Positions 27,376 through 33,368 of a DNA stretch of 64,000 nt are shown in pieces; within the stretch, counting starts at the first letter, position 1, and each line of letters begins with the position of its first letter. The notes under the pieces were generated by a model that was given only the letters and a program-made list of their open reading frames with translations, did no database searches and had not been told where the DNA came from. Source of the stretch: Robiginitalea sp. SC105 (GTDB taxonomy: Bacteria; Bacteroidota; Bacteroidia; Flavobacteriales; Flavobacteriaceae); the NCBI RefSeq assembly GCF_014243345.1, contig NZ_JACLZF010000001.1, positions 868,001 to 932,000 on the forward strand, in the 5' to 3' direction. Both the position numbers and the translations under genes were made by a program.

Positions 27376-28014
27376 ATGAATTCCTTGAATGCCATTTACC
27401 GGATTATGGCCGGCGTGCTCCTGCTTGGCTGCACAGGTTGTGCCTCCCTCAGGCAGGAGGAAGACCCCTATGCGGAAACCTGGGAGTCGGTGGTAAAGTC
27501 ACAGGACTGGAAGTACGCCCTGGAATTGAACCCCGATTCCACCACGGCCGGCCAGGCGGTCTACTTTGCCCTGCCGGACTGGAACGACGGCAGTTCGGCG
27601 GCCGCGGACCCGGAATTCGTCGAAACCTACCCGAAGCTCGTCAGCCGGGCCTATTTCCGGCTGATAGCCGAAGCCATGAAGGCGGACCGCCGCATCCGGA
27701 TGTCTTTCCAGGACCTGTCTTTCCAGGTGCTGAATTCCGATGAGAAACCCAGCCGGAAACTCCTCCGGGAGTACGAAACGGCCCGCAAACGCTTTGTGGC
27801 CCACCGCCAGATGCTGGAAGGGCTGCTGACCTGGAAGGCCTTCAACACCTATGGCTCGGACGACCTGGAGTTCTTCATGCGGGAACAACTCGGGCCTTCC
27901 CTTGCGCTTTACCGGAAAGGAGCCCAACAGGAGCGGATCCTGGACTTCCTGATGACGGAGCTGGCAGACCTCTACCACAAACCCGGGGAGCCGATCCTTC
28001 TGGAATCCCTTTGA
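27376..28014 (+). CDS. Hypothetical lipoprotein
   Basis: 212 aa. The signal peptide ends in LLGCTGC, so a lipoprotein attached at Cys about residue 19. The mature part is rich in helix-forming charged residues (EYETARKRFVAHRQMLEGLL). I do not recognise the domain. It follows the propeller gene by 115 nt, with a TAAATTTA -7-like element at 27340-27347, so it probably has its own promoter. Confidence 0.75.
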   Translation: MNSLNAIYRIMAGVLLLGCTGCASLRQEEDPYAETWESVVKSQDWKYALELNPDSTTAGQAVYFALPDWNDGSSAAADPEFVETYPKLVSRAYFRLIAEAMKADRRIRMSFQDLSFQVLNSDEKPSRKLLREYETARKRFVAHRQMLEGLLTWKAFNTYGSDDLEFFMREQLGPSLALYRKGAQQERILDFLMTELADLYHKPGEPILLESL

Positions 28015-28050
28015 TTTCCCGTATTAATCGTCAAGTAAACTTTGCAAAAT

Positions 28051-28066
28051 GTAAAACTTGCTTTAC
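28051..28066. promoter_or_regulatory. Operator-like palindrome 1 (GTAAA-N6-TTTAC)
   Basis: GTAAAACTTGCTTTAC, extended by AT on both sides (28049-28068). It overlaps the TTG at 28058-28060 that serves as -33 element for the next promoter. It has the same half-sites and 16-bp size as the palindrome at 28088-28103; centres are 37 bp apart. Confidence 0.55.
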
Positions 28067-28080
28067 ATTTTAAATTTTTT

Positions 28081-28088
28081 TATATTTG
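28081..28088 (+). promoter_or_regulatory. Consensus -7 promoter of the membrane protein / XRE regulator operon
   Basis: TATATTTG is an exact TAnnTTTG element, with a -33 TTG 20 nt upstream. It is flanked on both sides by matching palindromes, so a bound regulator would block RNA polymerase. Confidence 0.7.
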
Positions 28089-28103
28089 TAAAGTATACTT
28101 TAC
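28088..28103. promoter_or_regulatory. Operator-like palindrome 2 (GTAAA-N6-TTTAC)
   Basis: GTAAAGTATACTTTAC is a perfect 16-bp palindrome just downstream of the -7 element, around the expected transcription start. The likely ligand is the XRE-family protein encoded at 28555-28749 in the same operon, giving autoregulation; this is inference. Confidence 0.6.
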
Positions 28104-28140
28104 TTAATGACAAATACAATTGACAATGCAATCTATAGTT

Positions 28141-28536
28141 ATGAACAAATCGACACGTAAGAAGCAAATCGCCAACTTGGCGGCCTGGACGCTGGCCTGG
28201 GTCCTTTCCACCGCCCTGGTGGTATTCGGCAATGAATTCCTGTGGGCAGGCTCCCAATGGCTTACCGGGCTGGCCCTCCTGCTCAATGTGCTGCTGGGCA
28301 TCGGCATGATCCTGTCCAACCGCAGGTTTGTAGAAGGCTCGGACGAACTTGAAAAGAAAATCCAGCTGGAATCCATGGGCCTGACCCTGGGACTCACCCT
28401 GGTGGCCGGTATCGCCTATTCCATGATGGATGTGACCAACCTGATCCCGATGGACGCGGAAATCTCCTTACTGGTGATGTTCATGGGCATCTGCTATATC
28501 GTTGCAACCCTCCTCAACAACAGGAGGTACCGGTAA
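28141..28536 (+). CDS. Small four-helix membrane protein paired with an XRE regulator
   Basis: 131 aa from ATG 28141 (MNKSTRKKQIANLAAW); ATG 28126 and 28120 are possible but add little. Four hydrophobic segments: AAWTLAWVLSTALVVF, WLTGLALLLNVLLGIGMIL, GLTLGLTLVAGIAYSMM and ISLLVMFMGICYIVATLL. Between helices 2 and 3 lies EGSDELEKKIQLESM, a feature shared by small membrane proteins of this type that are coded just before a small Cro-like regulator. It is separated by 18 nt from that gene. Function unknown. Confidence 0.8.
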   Translation: MNKSTRKKQIANLAAWTLAWVLSTALVVFGNEFLWAGSQWLTGLALLLNVLLGIGMILSNRRFVEGSDELEKKIQLESMGLTLGLTLVAGIAYSMMDVTNLIPMDAEISLLVMFMGICYIVATLLNNRRYR

Positions 28537-28554
28537 CCCGCCATACCCGAGCCC

Positions 28555-28749
28555 ATGAAGAATTCCATCCGCATATTGCGCGCCGAGAAGAACTGGACCC
28601 AGGAGGATCTGGCCGGGGCCATCGGGGTATCCCGGCAAACCATCAACGCCATCGAAAAGGAGAAATTCGACCCGAGCCTGCCCACTGCTTTCCGCATCTC
28701 CCGCCTGTTCGGGAAACCTATCGAGGATATATTCCGCTTTGAGGGTTAG
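28555..28749 (+). CDS. XRE/Cro-family small transcriptional regulator
   Basis: 64 aa consisting of one helix-turn-helix: KNWTQEDLAGAIGVSRQTIN is the HTH (about residues 13-32), followed by AIEKEKFDPSLPTAFRISRLF and the end GKPIEDIFRFEG. This is the YozG-like compact form that dimerises and acts as a repressor. It is cotranscribed with the four-helix membrane protein. The two 16-bp palindromes around the operon promoter are the obvious candidate binding sites. Confidence 0.92.
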   Translation: MKNSIRILRAEKNWTQEDLAGAIGVSRQTINAIEKEKFDPSLPTAFRISRLFGKPIEDIFRFEG

Positions 28750-28811
28750 CCGGGGTTTTTGAGGCAGGACACATCCCGGAGATTTGTATCTTTCCGGAAA
28801 ACCAACCACAC

Positions 28812-29396
28812 ATGAAAACATCCATCTCCTTACTTGCCGCAGGGCTCCTCCTGCTGGCTTCCTGCGGGGAAGCCCCCACCCGGGAAATGCCGGAAACCAC
28901 CGAAACCCCTGAAGCTGCACCTGTTGACCCGGCTTACGATCCGGAAGCCCGGTTGGCGGAAATGGGGATTGAACTCCCGGAGGCCTCTTCGCCTGTGGCG
29001 AATTACGTAAACGCCGTGCGCACGGGCAACCTGATGTTCCTGGCGGGCAAGGGCCCGCGCCTGGCAGACGGCACCTATATCACCGGACAGGTGGGGGCCG
29101 ACCTGACCGAGGAGGAGGGATACGAGGCAGCCCGCCTGACGGCCATCAGCCAGCTGGCCGTTTTAAAGGCCGAACTCGGGAACCTCAACCGGGTGGTCCG
29201 CATTGTCAAGGTGCACGGCATGGTCAACGCGGCACCGGGCTTTGCCAACCAGCCGGAAGTGATCAACGGGTTCTCGGACTTGATGGTGGGAGTCTTCGGT
29301 GAGCGCGGCAAGCATGCCCGGGCCGCTGTCGGCATGGGTTCACTGCCACGGGATATCGCCGTTGAGGTGGAAGTGGTGGTGGAGGTCAGGGATTAA
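28812..29396 (+). CDS. RidA-family (YjgF/UK114) lipoprotein
   Basis: 194 aa. Lipoprotein signal ending LLLLASCGE. A Pro/Glu/Thr-rich linker (about residues 22-45) is followed by a complete RidA domain: SPVANYVNAVRTGNLMFLAG, ITGQVGADLTEEEGYEAARL, VVRIVKVHGMVNAAPGF, and the end GKHARAAVGMGSLPRDIAVE, which holds the conserved Arg and substrate pocket. RidA hydrolyses reactive enamines in the cytosol; export as a lipoprotein suggests another role. Its upstream TATCTTTC is a near -7 element. Confidence 0.9.
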   Translation: MKTSISLLAAGLLLLASCGEAPTREMPETTETPEAAPVDPAYDPEARLAEMGIELPEASSPVANYVNAVRTGNLMFLAGKGPRLADGTYITGQVGADLTEEEGYEAARLTAISQLAVLKAELGNLNRVVRIVKVHGMVNAAPGFANQPEVINGFSDLMVGVFGERGKHARAAVGMGSLPRDIAVEVEVVVEVRD

Positions 29397-29774
29397 ATGA
29401 TCGCTGGCCTGGCTTTGACTGACTACATCCGGTTGTTTTGCGACGGCTTCACGCGCGTACCCTAAAAAGGTCGGGCGTCTTTATTGACGGGTTCCTTAGG
29501 GATGCCCATCGTCAATATGCGGACCTGACATCCAGCAGGGTTCTGCGGACCGTTTCCTTGAATAACAGATTCTAAGCGGAACGAGTTGTCCGTTTACTTC
29601 GCACTTTATCTGGAAAATTAAAACCCCGCTGCATCGACGAAAAAATCAAATTTTACGATTATTAGTCGATGAAATGCACATTATCCATAAAAGGCTCTTC
29701 TTGATCCAATATTCAGGTGAATGAAATCAATCATACAGAATTTAGCAGCCAGATAATCTCACAAACCTGTTTAT
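29397..29774. other. Intergenic stretch with a hairpin and a possible gene remnant
   Basis: 378 bases without an intact gene. A perfect 8-bp inverted repeat TATTGACG/CGTCAATA lies at 29482-29517. The plus-strand frame ending at 29575 reads SGVFIDGFLRDAHRQYADLT and then ends SLNNRF-stop; the final Phe and the alternation look like the end of an outer membrane beta-barrel protein, so this may be the tail of a lost gene (low confidence). Another repeat, CATCGAC/GTCGATG, spans 29632-29671. The base composition becomes AT-richer from about 29600. Confidence 0.4.
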
Positions 29775-29945
29775 ATGAATATAATTCTACTCATCAAAAA
29801 TATTTATCACGAAGCCTTTGTCAATCTGGGGCATTTTATAACCAAGAACTTCTTTAAGGCCTTTGCCTGGTTTAGTTTCATGATGTTCTTTGTTGTACTG
29901 TACGCTTTTGTTTTCCGCGTATATACTGGTTTTCCATTTGATTAA
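29775..29945 (+). CDS. Tiny membrane protein, 56 aa
   Basis: ATG 29775 to TAA 29943-29945. N-terminal amphipathic part MNIILLIKNIYHEAFVNLGH, then a single long hydrophobic helix FAWFSFMMFFVVLYAFVFRV and a short tail YTGFPFD. The codons are sensible, the Met is preceded by a purine-poor A/T leader typical of Bacteroidota, and a second tiny membrane gene follows 17 nt later with a shared terminator. I recall similar 55-60 aa proteins in flavobacteria but cannot name the family surely. Function unknown. Confidence 0.55.
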   Translation: MNIILLIKNIYHEAFVNLGHFITKNFFKAFAWFSFMMFFVVLYAFVFRVYTGFPFD

Positions 29946-29962
29946 AACGTTATACTGATTAA

Positions 29963-30070
29963 ATGAAAACTCCTAGAAATATTACGTTTTTTGATCTACT
30001 GAAAGGAATCGGAAGCGTAATGATATTCTACATGATTGTTTTGGTCTCGCTATTATTTTTTGAGATCTAA
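29963..30070 (+). CDS. Tiny membrane protein, 35 aa
   Basis: ATG 29963 to TAA 30068-30070. It encodes MKTPRNITFFDLLKGIGSVM followed by IFYMIVLVSLLFFEI, one membrane helix with a basic N-terminus. It lies 17 nt after the 56-aa gene and 24 nt before a hairpin terminator. The position and hydrophobic pattern support a real small gene, though the short length limits certainty. Confidence 0.45.
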   Translation: MKTPRNITFFDLLKGIGSVMIFYMIVLVSLLFFEI

Positions 30071-30094
30071 CACAAAATGAATTCCTGTGCCATT

Positions 30095-30121
30095 AGCCTT
30101 CCTGAAAGGGGAGGCTTTTTT
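30095..30121 (+). terminator. Rho-independent terminator of the tiny membrane protein pair
   Basis: AGCCTTCC and GGGAGGCT pair around TGAAAG, followed by seven T. It is the natural end of the 29775-30070 transcript and supports that a transcript exists here. Confidence 0.75.
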
Positions 30122-30151
30122 TGATTTCCGTTGATTGTTCGCAGAAAAAAG

Positions 30152-30204
30152 AAAAAGGCCCCAAAACAGGAGCCTTATCAGTGCTTGTAATAGCCCCGCC
30201 AGGA
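30152..30204 (-). pseudogene. Terminator plus 3' end fragment of a tRNA-Arg-like gene
   Basis: The segment repeats the arrangement next to both intact tRNA-Arg genes: a hairpin (AAGGCCCC with GGAGCCTT at 30155-30177), then GTGCTT, then TAGCCCCGCCAGGA at 30191-30204, which is exactly the 3' acceptor and T-stem end of the tRNA. The rest of the tRNA is absent and replaced by a repeat. It looks like a truncated duplicate. Confidence 0.5.
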
Positions 30205-30231
30205 GATAACTTCGCTACGCTCGTTGTTCCT
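30199..30231. repeat. Short dispersed repeat, copy A
   Basis: A 33-bp unit beginning CCAGGAGATAACTTCG and ending CGTTGTTCCT. It is 32/33 identical to copy C at 31929-31961 and partly matched by copy B at 31273-31338. The ends AGGA/TCCT and inner AAC/GTT can pair, giving an imperfect hairpin. After it, both A and C continue with a similar GGCTC...GAAAATAC segment. Confidence 0.75.
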
Positions 30232-30343
30232 AGCGGCTCCGTGTTGAAAATACAAAAACCCCGTGGCTGGCTTCGCCAACCCAGGATTTTCTTTTCTTCG
30301 CCTTCCTTACAAAAACAAGCTATTGACGGCCGGCTCATAAAAT

Positions 30344-30374
30344 AAAACACCTCGGCATCAGCCGAGGTGTTTTT
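30344..30374 (-). terminator. Terminator of tRNA-Arg(CCG)
   Basis: Perfect stem CACCTCGGC (30348-30356) and GCCGAGGTG (30361-30369) with a 4-nt loop, flanked by A and T runs on both sides, 17 nt beyond the tRNA 3' end. It works in either direction. Confidence 0.85.
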
Positions 30375-30385
30375 GTGCTTATTCG

Positions 30386-30457
30386 TAGCCCCGCTAGGAA
30401 TCGAACCTAGATCCTGGGTACCGGAAACCCATATACTATCCATTGTACTACGGAGCC
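30386..30457 (-). tRNA. tRNA-Arg, anticodon CCG
   Basis: Folds as a full cloverleaf on the minus strand: acceptor GGCTCCG with CGGGGCT, D-stem GTAC/GTAT, anticodon stem TGGGT/ACCCA with loop TTCCGGT (anticodon CCG, reads CGG), variable GGAT, T-arm CTAGG-TTCGAAT-CCTAG, discriminator A. CCA is not encoded. G1-U72 and U4-G69 are wobble pairs. It has a consensus promoter just upstream and a terminator downstream. Confidence 0.95.
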
Positions 30458-30467
30458 GTAGGGAGTG

Positions 30468-30497
30468 CAAAGATAAAACGATTTTGCTGTTTTCAAA
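30468..30497 (-). promoter_or_regulatory. Consensus promoter of tRNA-Arg(CCG)
   Basis: On the minus strand TTTG (30497-30494), an 18-nt spacer, and TATCTTTG (30475-30468), an exact TAnnTTTG element, 10 nt before the tRNA 5' end. This is the clearest Bacteroidota promoter in the window. Confidence 0.85.
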
Positions 30498-30730
30498 CAA
30501 AAAGTGTTTCGTCCTGAATGGATTGGTTATATAGTGCACAACTGTGCTGTTTCCCATAAATAATTCTACTTCACATTGTAATTGAATGCATGATTGCCGC
30601 TAAGCGGGTATTTTTTGCCCTATTAATAAATATGCAGTATTTTGATAATCAGATTCATGGAATCGATCGTAGCCTTTTCATCGAAGGAAATATCCAATAA
30701 CAACCCATCAATTAATCAAACCTATTTCTT

Positions 30731-31204
30731 ATGAAAGCAATCTGTTATTTTTTGATCTTCGGAATGTTGGCAAGTAGTTGTCAGCAAGAAAGAAAAGTGG
30801 ATTATGAAGCCGAAAAGAAATCCCTTATAAGCCTGAGTGAGACCTGGTCGGACCTGGCCAATACCAAGGACGTGGACACCCTCATGTTCGGGTGGGACGA
30901 GAAAGCGATAATGATGGCGCCCGGAATGCCACCATTACGGGGGAAAGAAGAAATCCGCACCTATGTGGAGGGATTCATGGAGTTGCCCGGATCACACATC
31001 GAATGGGAACCCATAGATGTCCATATATCGGAATGCGGGGATATGGCTTACTTGATTGAGCGCAACAAGGTGACTGTAAATGATTCCCTGGGCACCCCGA
31101 TGACCACGTATAATAAGGTGGTTACTATATGGAAGAAAAAGGAAGATGGCAGCTGGAAGAATGTGATAGATATGTGGAACGAAGATCCCAACGGGGAATT
31201 CTAG
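30731..31204 (+). CDS. DUF4440 / SnoaL-like lipoprotein
   Basis: 157 aa. The signal MKAICYFLIFGMLASSCQQ gives a lipoprotein with Cys17. The mature part is an NTF2/SnoaL-like cone fold typical of DUF4440: YEAEKKSLISLSETWSDLAN, GWDEKAIMMAPGMPPLRGKE, EIRTYVEGF, then KVVTIWKKKEDGSWKNVIDM. Function of such proteins is open, either a small-molecule binder or ketosteroid-isomerase-like. The leader region (30498-30730) holds a CCGC/GCGG mini-hairpin at 30598-30607 and AT-rich sequence, but no clear promoter was seen. Confidence 0.85.
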   Translation: MKAICYFLIFGMLASSCQQERKVDYEAEKKSLISLSETWSDLANTKDVDTLMFGWDEKAIMMAPGMPPLRGKEEIRTYVEGFMELPGSHIEWEPIDVHISECGDMAYLIERNKVTVNDSLGTPMTTYNKVVTIWKKKEDGSWKNVIDMWNEDPNGEF

Positions 31205-31242
31205 GAAGGGAAACAAACGGGGCTCCATTTGCTGACTTCGCA

Positions 31243-31341
31243 GTTCCTGGCGGGGTCCGAACATTCAAGAGACAGGAGATAATTCGGCGCCCGCTCCCAC
31301 GGGGTCGCGAGAGCGCCTCATTGTTCCTGGCGGCTCCATCG
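31243..31341. repeat. Short dispersed repeat, copy B, with tRNA-end-like pieces
   Basis: TTCCTGGCGGGG at 31245-31256 matches the T-stem/acceptor end of the tRNA-Arg genes on the plus strand. The diverged repeat B follows (31273-31338), keeping CAGGAGATAA-TTCG at one end and ATTGTTCCTGGCGGCTCC at the other with a different centre. It fills the gap between two small genes. Confidence 0.5.
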
Positions 31342-31353
31342 GTCGGGTTCCGT

Positions 31354-31656
31354 TCAGGCTAAGTCATCCTTTGCCTCAATTAAATAATGATGACAAACCG
31401 CGCCTTCGGTCCGCGCCTTTAAATGGGGCGCGTATTCCGGATCCTCCATGAAATTTTGGGCAGCTTCCTTAGAAGGCCATTCCAGGATTACCCGGACCGC
31501 CGCATCCTTTTTTTCGCCTTCGAGTTGTTCGTGAGAGGCAGTTCTGGCCAAATACTTCCCGCCGTGTTTTGCAATCAACAGATTAACGGTCGGGACATAG
31601 GCCGGAATCCACGCATCCGACGTCGGTGTAACGTCCAAAACTGAATAATACCTCAT
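31354..31656 (-). CDS. DUF1330-family protein
   Basis: 100 aa from ATG 31656. A longer reading frame up to 31869 exists, but its extra 71 residues are Cys/Ser-rich and unlike a leader, and the DUF1330 pattern begins MRYYSVLDVTP. The ferredoxin-like alpha/beta barrel signature is there: VNLLIAKHGGKYLARTASHE, VILEWPSKEAAQNFMEDPEY, then the end EGAVCHHYLIEAKD. These small dimeric-barrel proteins have no settled function. The gene is flanked by repeats on both sides. Confidence 0.8.
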   Translation of the reverse strand: MRYYSVLDVTPTSDAWIPAYVPTVNLLIAKHGGKYLARTASHEQLEGEKKDAAVRVILEWPSKEAAQNFMEDPEYAPHLKARTEGAVCHHYLIEAKDDLA

Positions 31657-31928
31657 GCCTGAAACATTTATATTAGCACAAAAAATATAGTATATATCTG
31701 AAAGATAGCAATTTATAGTCGATTGGGCGAAGTAATTCGACAATTGTTTCGGGCAAGACAAATCATTGGGAAAATACCTGCAATGACTTGAGAAACTCGT
31801 AAGCTGCATGGGAATGCCAAACCAGGTTTCTGGCGTTGGCTCAATCGAAAAATTATTCCAGTGATTCAAGTTTGTCCCGGGTGGCCAGACTGCCTAATTC
31901 AATGGCTTTAATCCAGGCATCGCCTTTG
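31657..31928. other. Intergenic leader of the DUF1330 gene
   Basis: AT-rich. On the minus strand TATATTTT about 30 nt before the ATG is a possible -7 element. No other gene could be supported. Confidence 0.35.
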
Positions 31929-31961
31929 CCAGGAGATAACTTCGCTGCGCTCGTTGTTCCT
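31929..31961. repeat. Short dispersed repeat, copy C
   Basis: Matches copy A (30199-30231) at 32 of 33 positions, the one change being A to G near the middle. As at copy A it is followed by a GGCTC...GAAAATAC stretch and, further on, by a terminator and a tRNA-Arg gene. The whole roughly 250-bp block therefore appears duplicated. Confidence 0.75.
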
Positions 31962-32072
31962 GAGAGTGGCTCATTCTGAAAATACCAAAACTCCGGACTG
32001 CTCCGCAGCCCGGGTTTAATTTCCCTCGGCCCGCTTAAGAAAGCGCGCTTTCTGCGCGTTCCTCCGGAAATT

Positions 32073-32102
32073 AAACACCCCGGCGTTGGCCAGGGTGTTT
32101 TG
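32073..32102 (-). terminator. Terminator of tRNA-Arg(CCU)
   Basis: AAACACCC (32073-32080) pairs with GGGTGTTT (32093-32100), extended inward by GGC/GCC with one mismatch. It lies 12 nt beyond the tRNA 3' end and resembles the terminator at 30344-30374. Confidence 0.75.
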
Positions 32103-32113
32103 GTGCTTATTTG

Positions 32114-32185
32114 TAGCCCCGCCAGGAATCGAACCTGGATCTAAAGTTTAGGAAACTTCTATTCTATCCATTGAACTACGGGGCC
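32114..32185 (-). tRNA. tRNA-Arg, anticodon CCU
   Basis: Cloverleaf on the minus strand: acceptor GGCCCCG/CGGGGCT, D-stem GTTC/GAAT, anticodon stem GAAGT/ACTTT with loop TTCCTAA (anticodon CCT, reads AGG), variable AGAT, T-arm CCAGG-TTCGATT-CCTGG, discriminator A. CCA is not encoded. D-arm and acceptor end are nearly the same as in tRNA-Arg(CCG) 1.7 kb away. A weak TAAATTCG -7-like element is 15 nt upstream. Confidence 0.95.
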
Positions 32186-32378
32186 CCAAAAGGAGTTTGC
32201 GAATTTATGAATACTTTTTGAATCCTGCTGCCGGGGAGATTAAAAACAGCCAGTTGGAGTTACTGGCCGTGGCGGGAATGGAATGGCTCACGGCTGGCGT
32301 GTGTACTGGGATGGGCGGCAGTGCACCTGCTGGGGTTTTCCCGAAATCTTCCCTACCTTAGCAGGGAAAGGAAGGCAC

Positions 32379-32822
32379 ATGGAAACGAAGAAAAAGCACA
32401 CCTTATTTATAGACGGCGCAATTTCACCTGAGTTTATCGCCGGGTCCATCTCCAAACACCAGTCCAAAACGGGGATAGGGGCCCACGACATCTTCCTGGG
32501 ACAGGTGCGGGCAGACACCATTGAAGGCAAAACGGTGACCGGTATCGAATACACGGCCTACGAGGAAATGGCCCTGGAGAAGATCCATGAAATCCGGGAG
32601 GCGCTCTTTGACAAGTTCGAACTGAGCTGCATGCATATCTACCACAGCCTGGGGGAAGTACCCGTCGGGGGCATCTGCCTGTTCGTTTTTGTGTCGTCCC
32701 CCCACCGTAAGGCGGTGTTTGAGGCGCTGCACGAACTGGTGGAACGCATCAAGCAGGAACTGCCGGTCTTTGGCAAGGAATTGTTCGGGGATGCATCCTA
32801 TGCCTGGAAAGTAAACAAATAG
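32379..32822 (+). CDS. moaE: MoaE: molybdopterin synthase catalytic subunit
   Basis: 147 aa from ATG 32379; a reading from 32283 adds a Trp/Cys-rich leader without support. Family signatures: GIGAHDIFLGQVRADTIEGK, the long helix TAYEEMALEKIHEIREALFD, IYHSLGEVPVGGICLFVFVS, SPHRKAVFEALHELVERIKQ, and the catalytic end KQELPVFGKELFGD. With MoaD it inserts two sulfurs into cPMP to form molybdopterin. moaC follows 2 nt after the stop. MoaA, MoaD and other cofactor genes are not in the window. Confidence 0.95.
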   Translation: METKKKHTLFIDGAISPEFIAGSISKHQSKTGIGAHDIFLGQVRADTIEGKTVTGIEYTAYEEMALEKIHEIREALFDKFELSCMHIYHSLGEVPVGGICLFVFVSSPHRKAVFEALHELVERIKQELPVFGKELFGDASYAWKVNK

Positions 32823-32824
32823 CC

Positions 32825-33265
32825 ATGGTCGATATCACGCAGAAGCAGGTGACCCTCCGCAAGGCAACGGCCGAGGCGGTGGTGCGGGTAGGCAAACCGG
32901 ATACGATCCGGGCCATCCACGAGAGGCGCGTCCCAAAGGGCGATGTGCTGGAAATGAGCAAGGCAGCGGGGTTATTGGGCGTAAAGCAAACCCCCTACCT
33001 GCTGCCGGACTGCCACCCGATACCGATCGAGGGGGCCCGGGTGGAATACGAATTTGATGGCCTGGAGATACACATCCGCCTGACGGTCATGACGAATTAC
33101 AAAACCGGGGTGGAGGTGGAGGCGATGCACGGGGCCAGCGTGGTGGCACTGAACATTTACGACATGCTGAAACCTTTAGACAAAGGCATCGAGATACGCA
33201 CCATCCGCCTGCTGGAAAAAACAGGAGGGAAATCCGACATCCGGCACGGGGAAATTGACGATTGA
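32825..33265 (+). CDS. moaC: MoaC: cyclic pyranopterin monophosphate synthase
   Basis: 146 aa, close to the normal length of about 155. Signatures MVDITQKQVTLRKATAEAVV, the substrate motif LPDCHPIPI (usual LPLCHPI) and KTGVEVEAMHGASVVALNIY with the catalytic Lys and the later Asp-Met. It converts the MoaA product into cPMP in molybdenum cofactor synthesis. Coupled to moaE, gap 2 nt. It ends just before an inverted repeat and the convergent DUF4488-like gene. Confidence 0.95.
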   Translation: MVDITQKQVTLRKATAEAVVRVGKPDTIRAIHERRVPKGDVLEMSKAAGLLGVKQTPYLLPDCHPIPIEGARVEYEFDGLEIHIRLTVMTNYKTGVEVEAMHGASVVALNIYDMLKPLDKGIEIRTIRLLEKTGGKSDIRHGEIDD

Positions 33266-33285
33266 AATCTTCCGGCGCCCGCCCG

Positions 33286-33354
33286 GCTGATACGTATCGG
33301 ATTCTATCGTCTGTTGCTTTCCTGGTCCCACCGTCGGTTACTTTCCGTATCAGC
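33286..33354. repeat. Long-range 9-bp inverted repeat between convergent genes
   Basis: GCTGATACG (33286-33294) and CGTATCAGC (33346-33354) are perfect complements 51 nt apart. The place, between moaC and a convergent gene, suits an RNA 3' end structure, although there is no T run. Confidence 0.45.
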
Positions 33355-33368
33355 GGGTCCCTGGAGAA

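Noticed and set aside
30093-30557. 154-codon minus-strand frame over the tRNA-Arg(CCG)
   Set aside because: It runs through the tRNA (reading GSIPSGAT, the usual translated T-arm), its terminator and a repeat. A protein here is not credible.
31657-31869. N-terminal extension of the DUF1330 protein
   Set aside because: The added 71 residues are not part of the family pattern and the region contains a promoter-like sequence.
30199-31961. CRISPR-like array from the 33-bp repeats
   Set aside because: Only three copies, 1 to 1.7 kb apart, without regular spacers and with tRNA fragments beside them; no cas genes.
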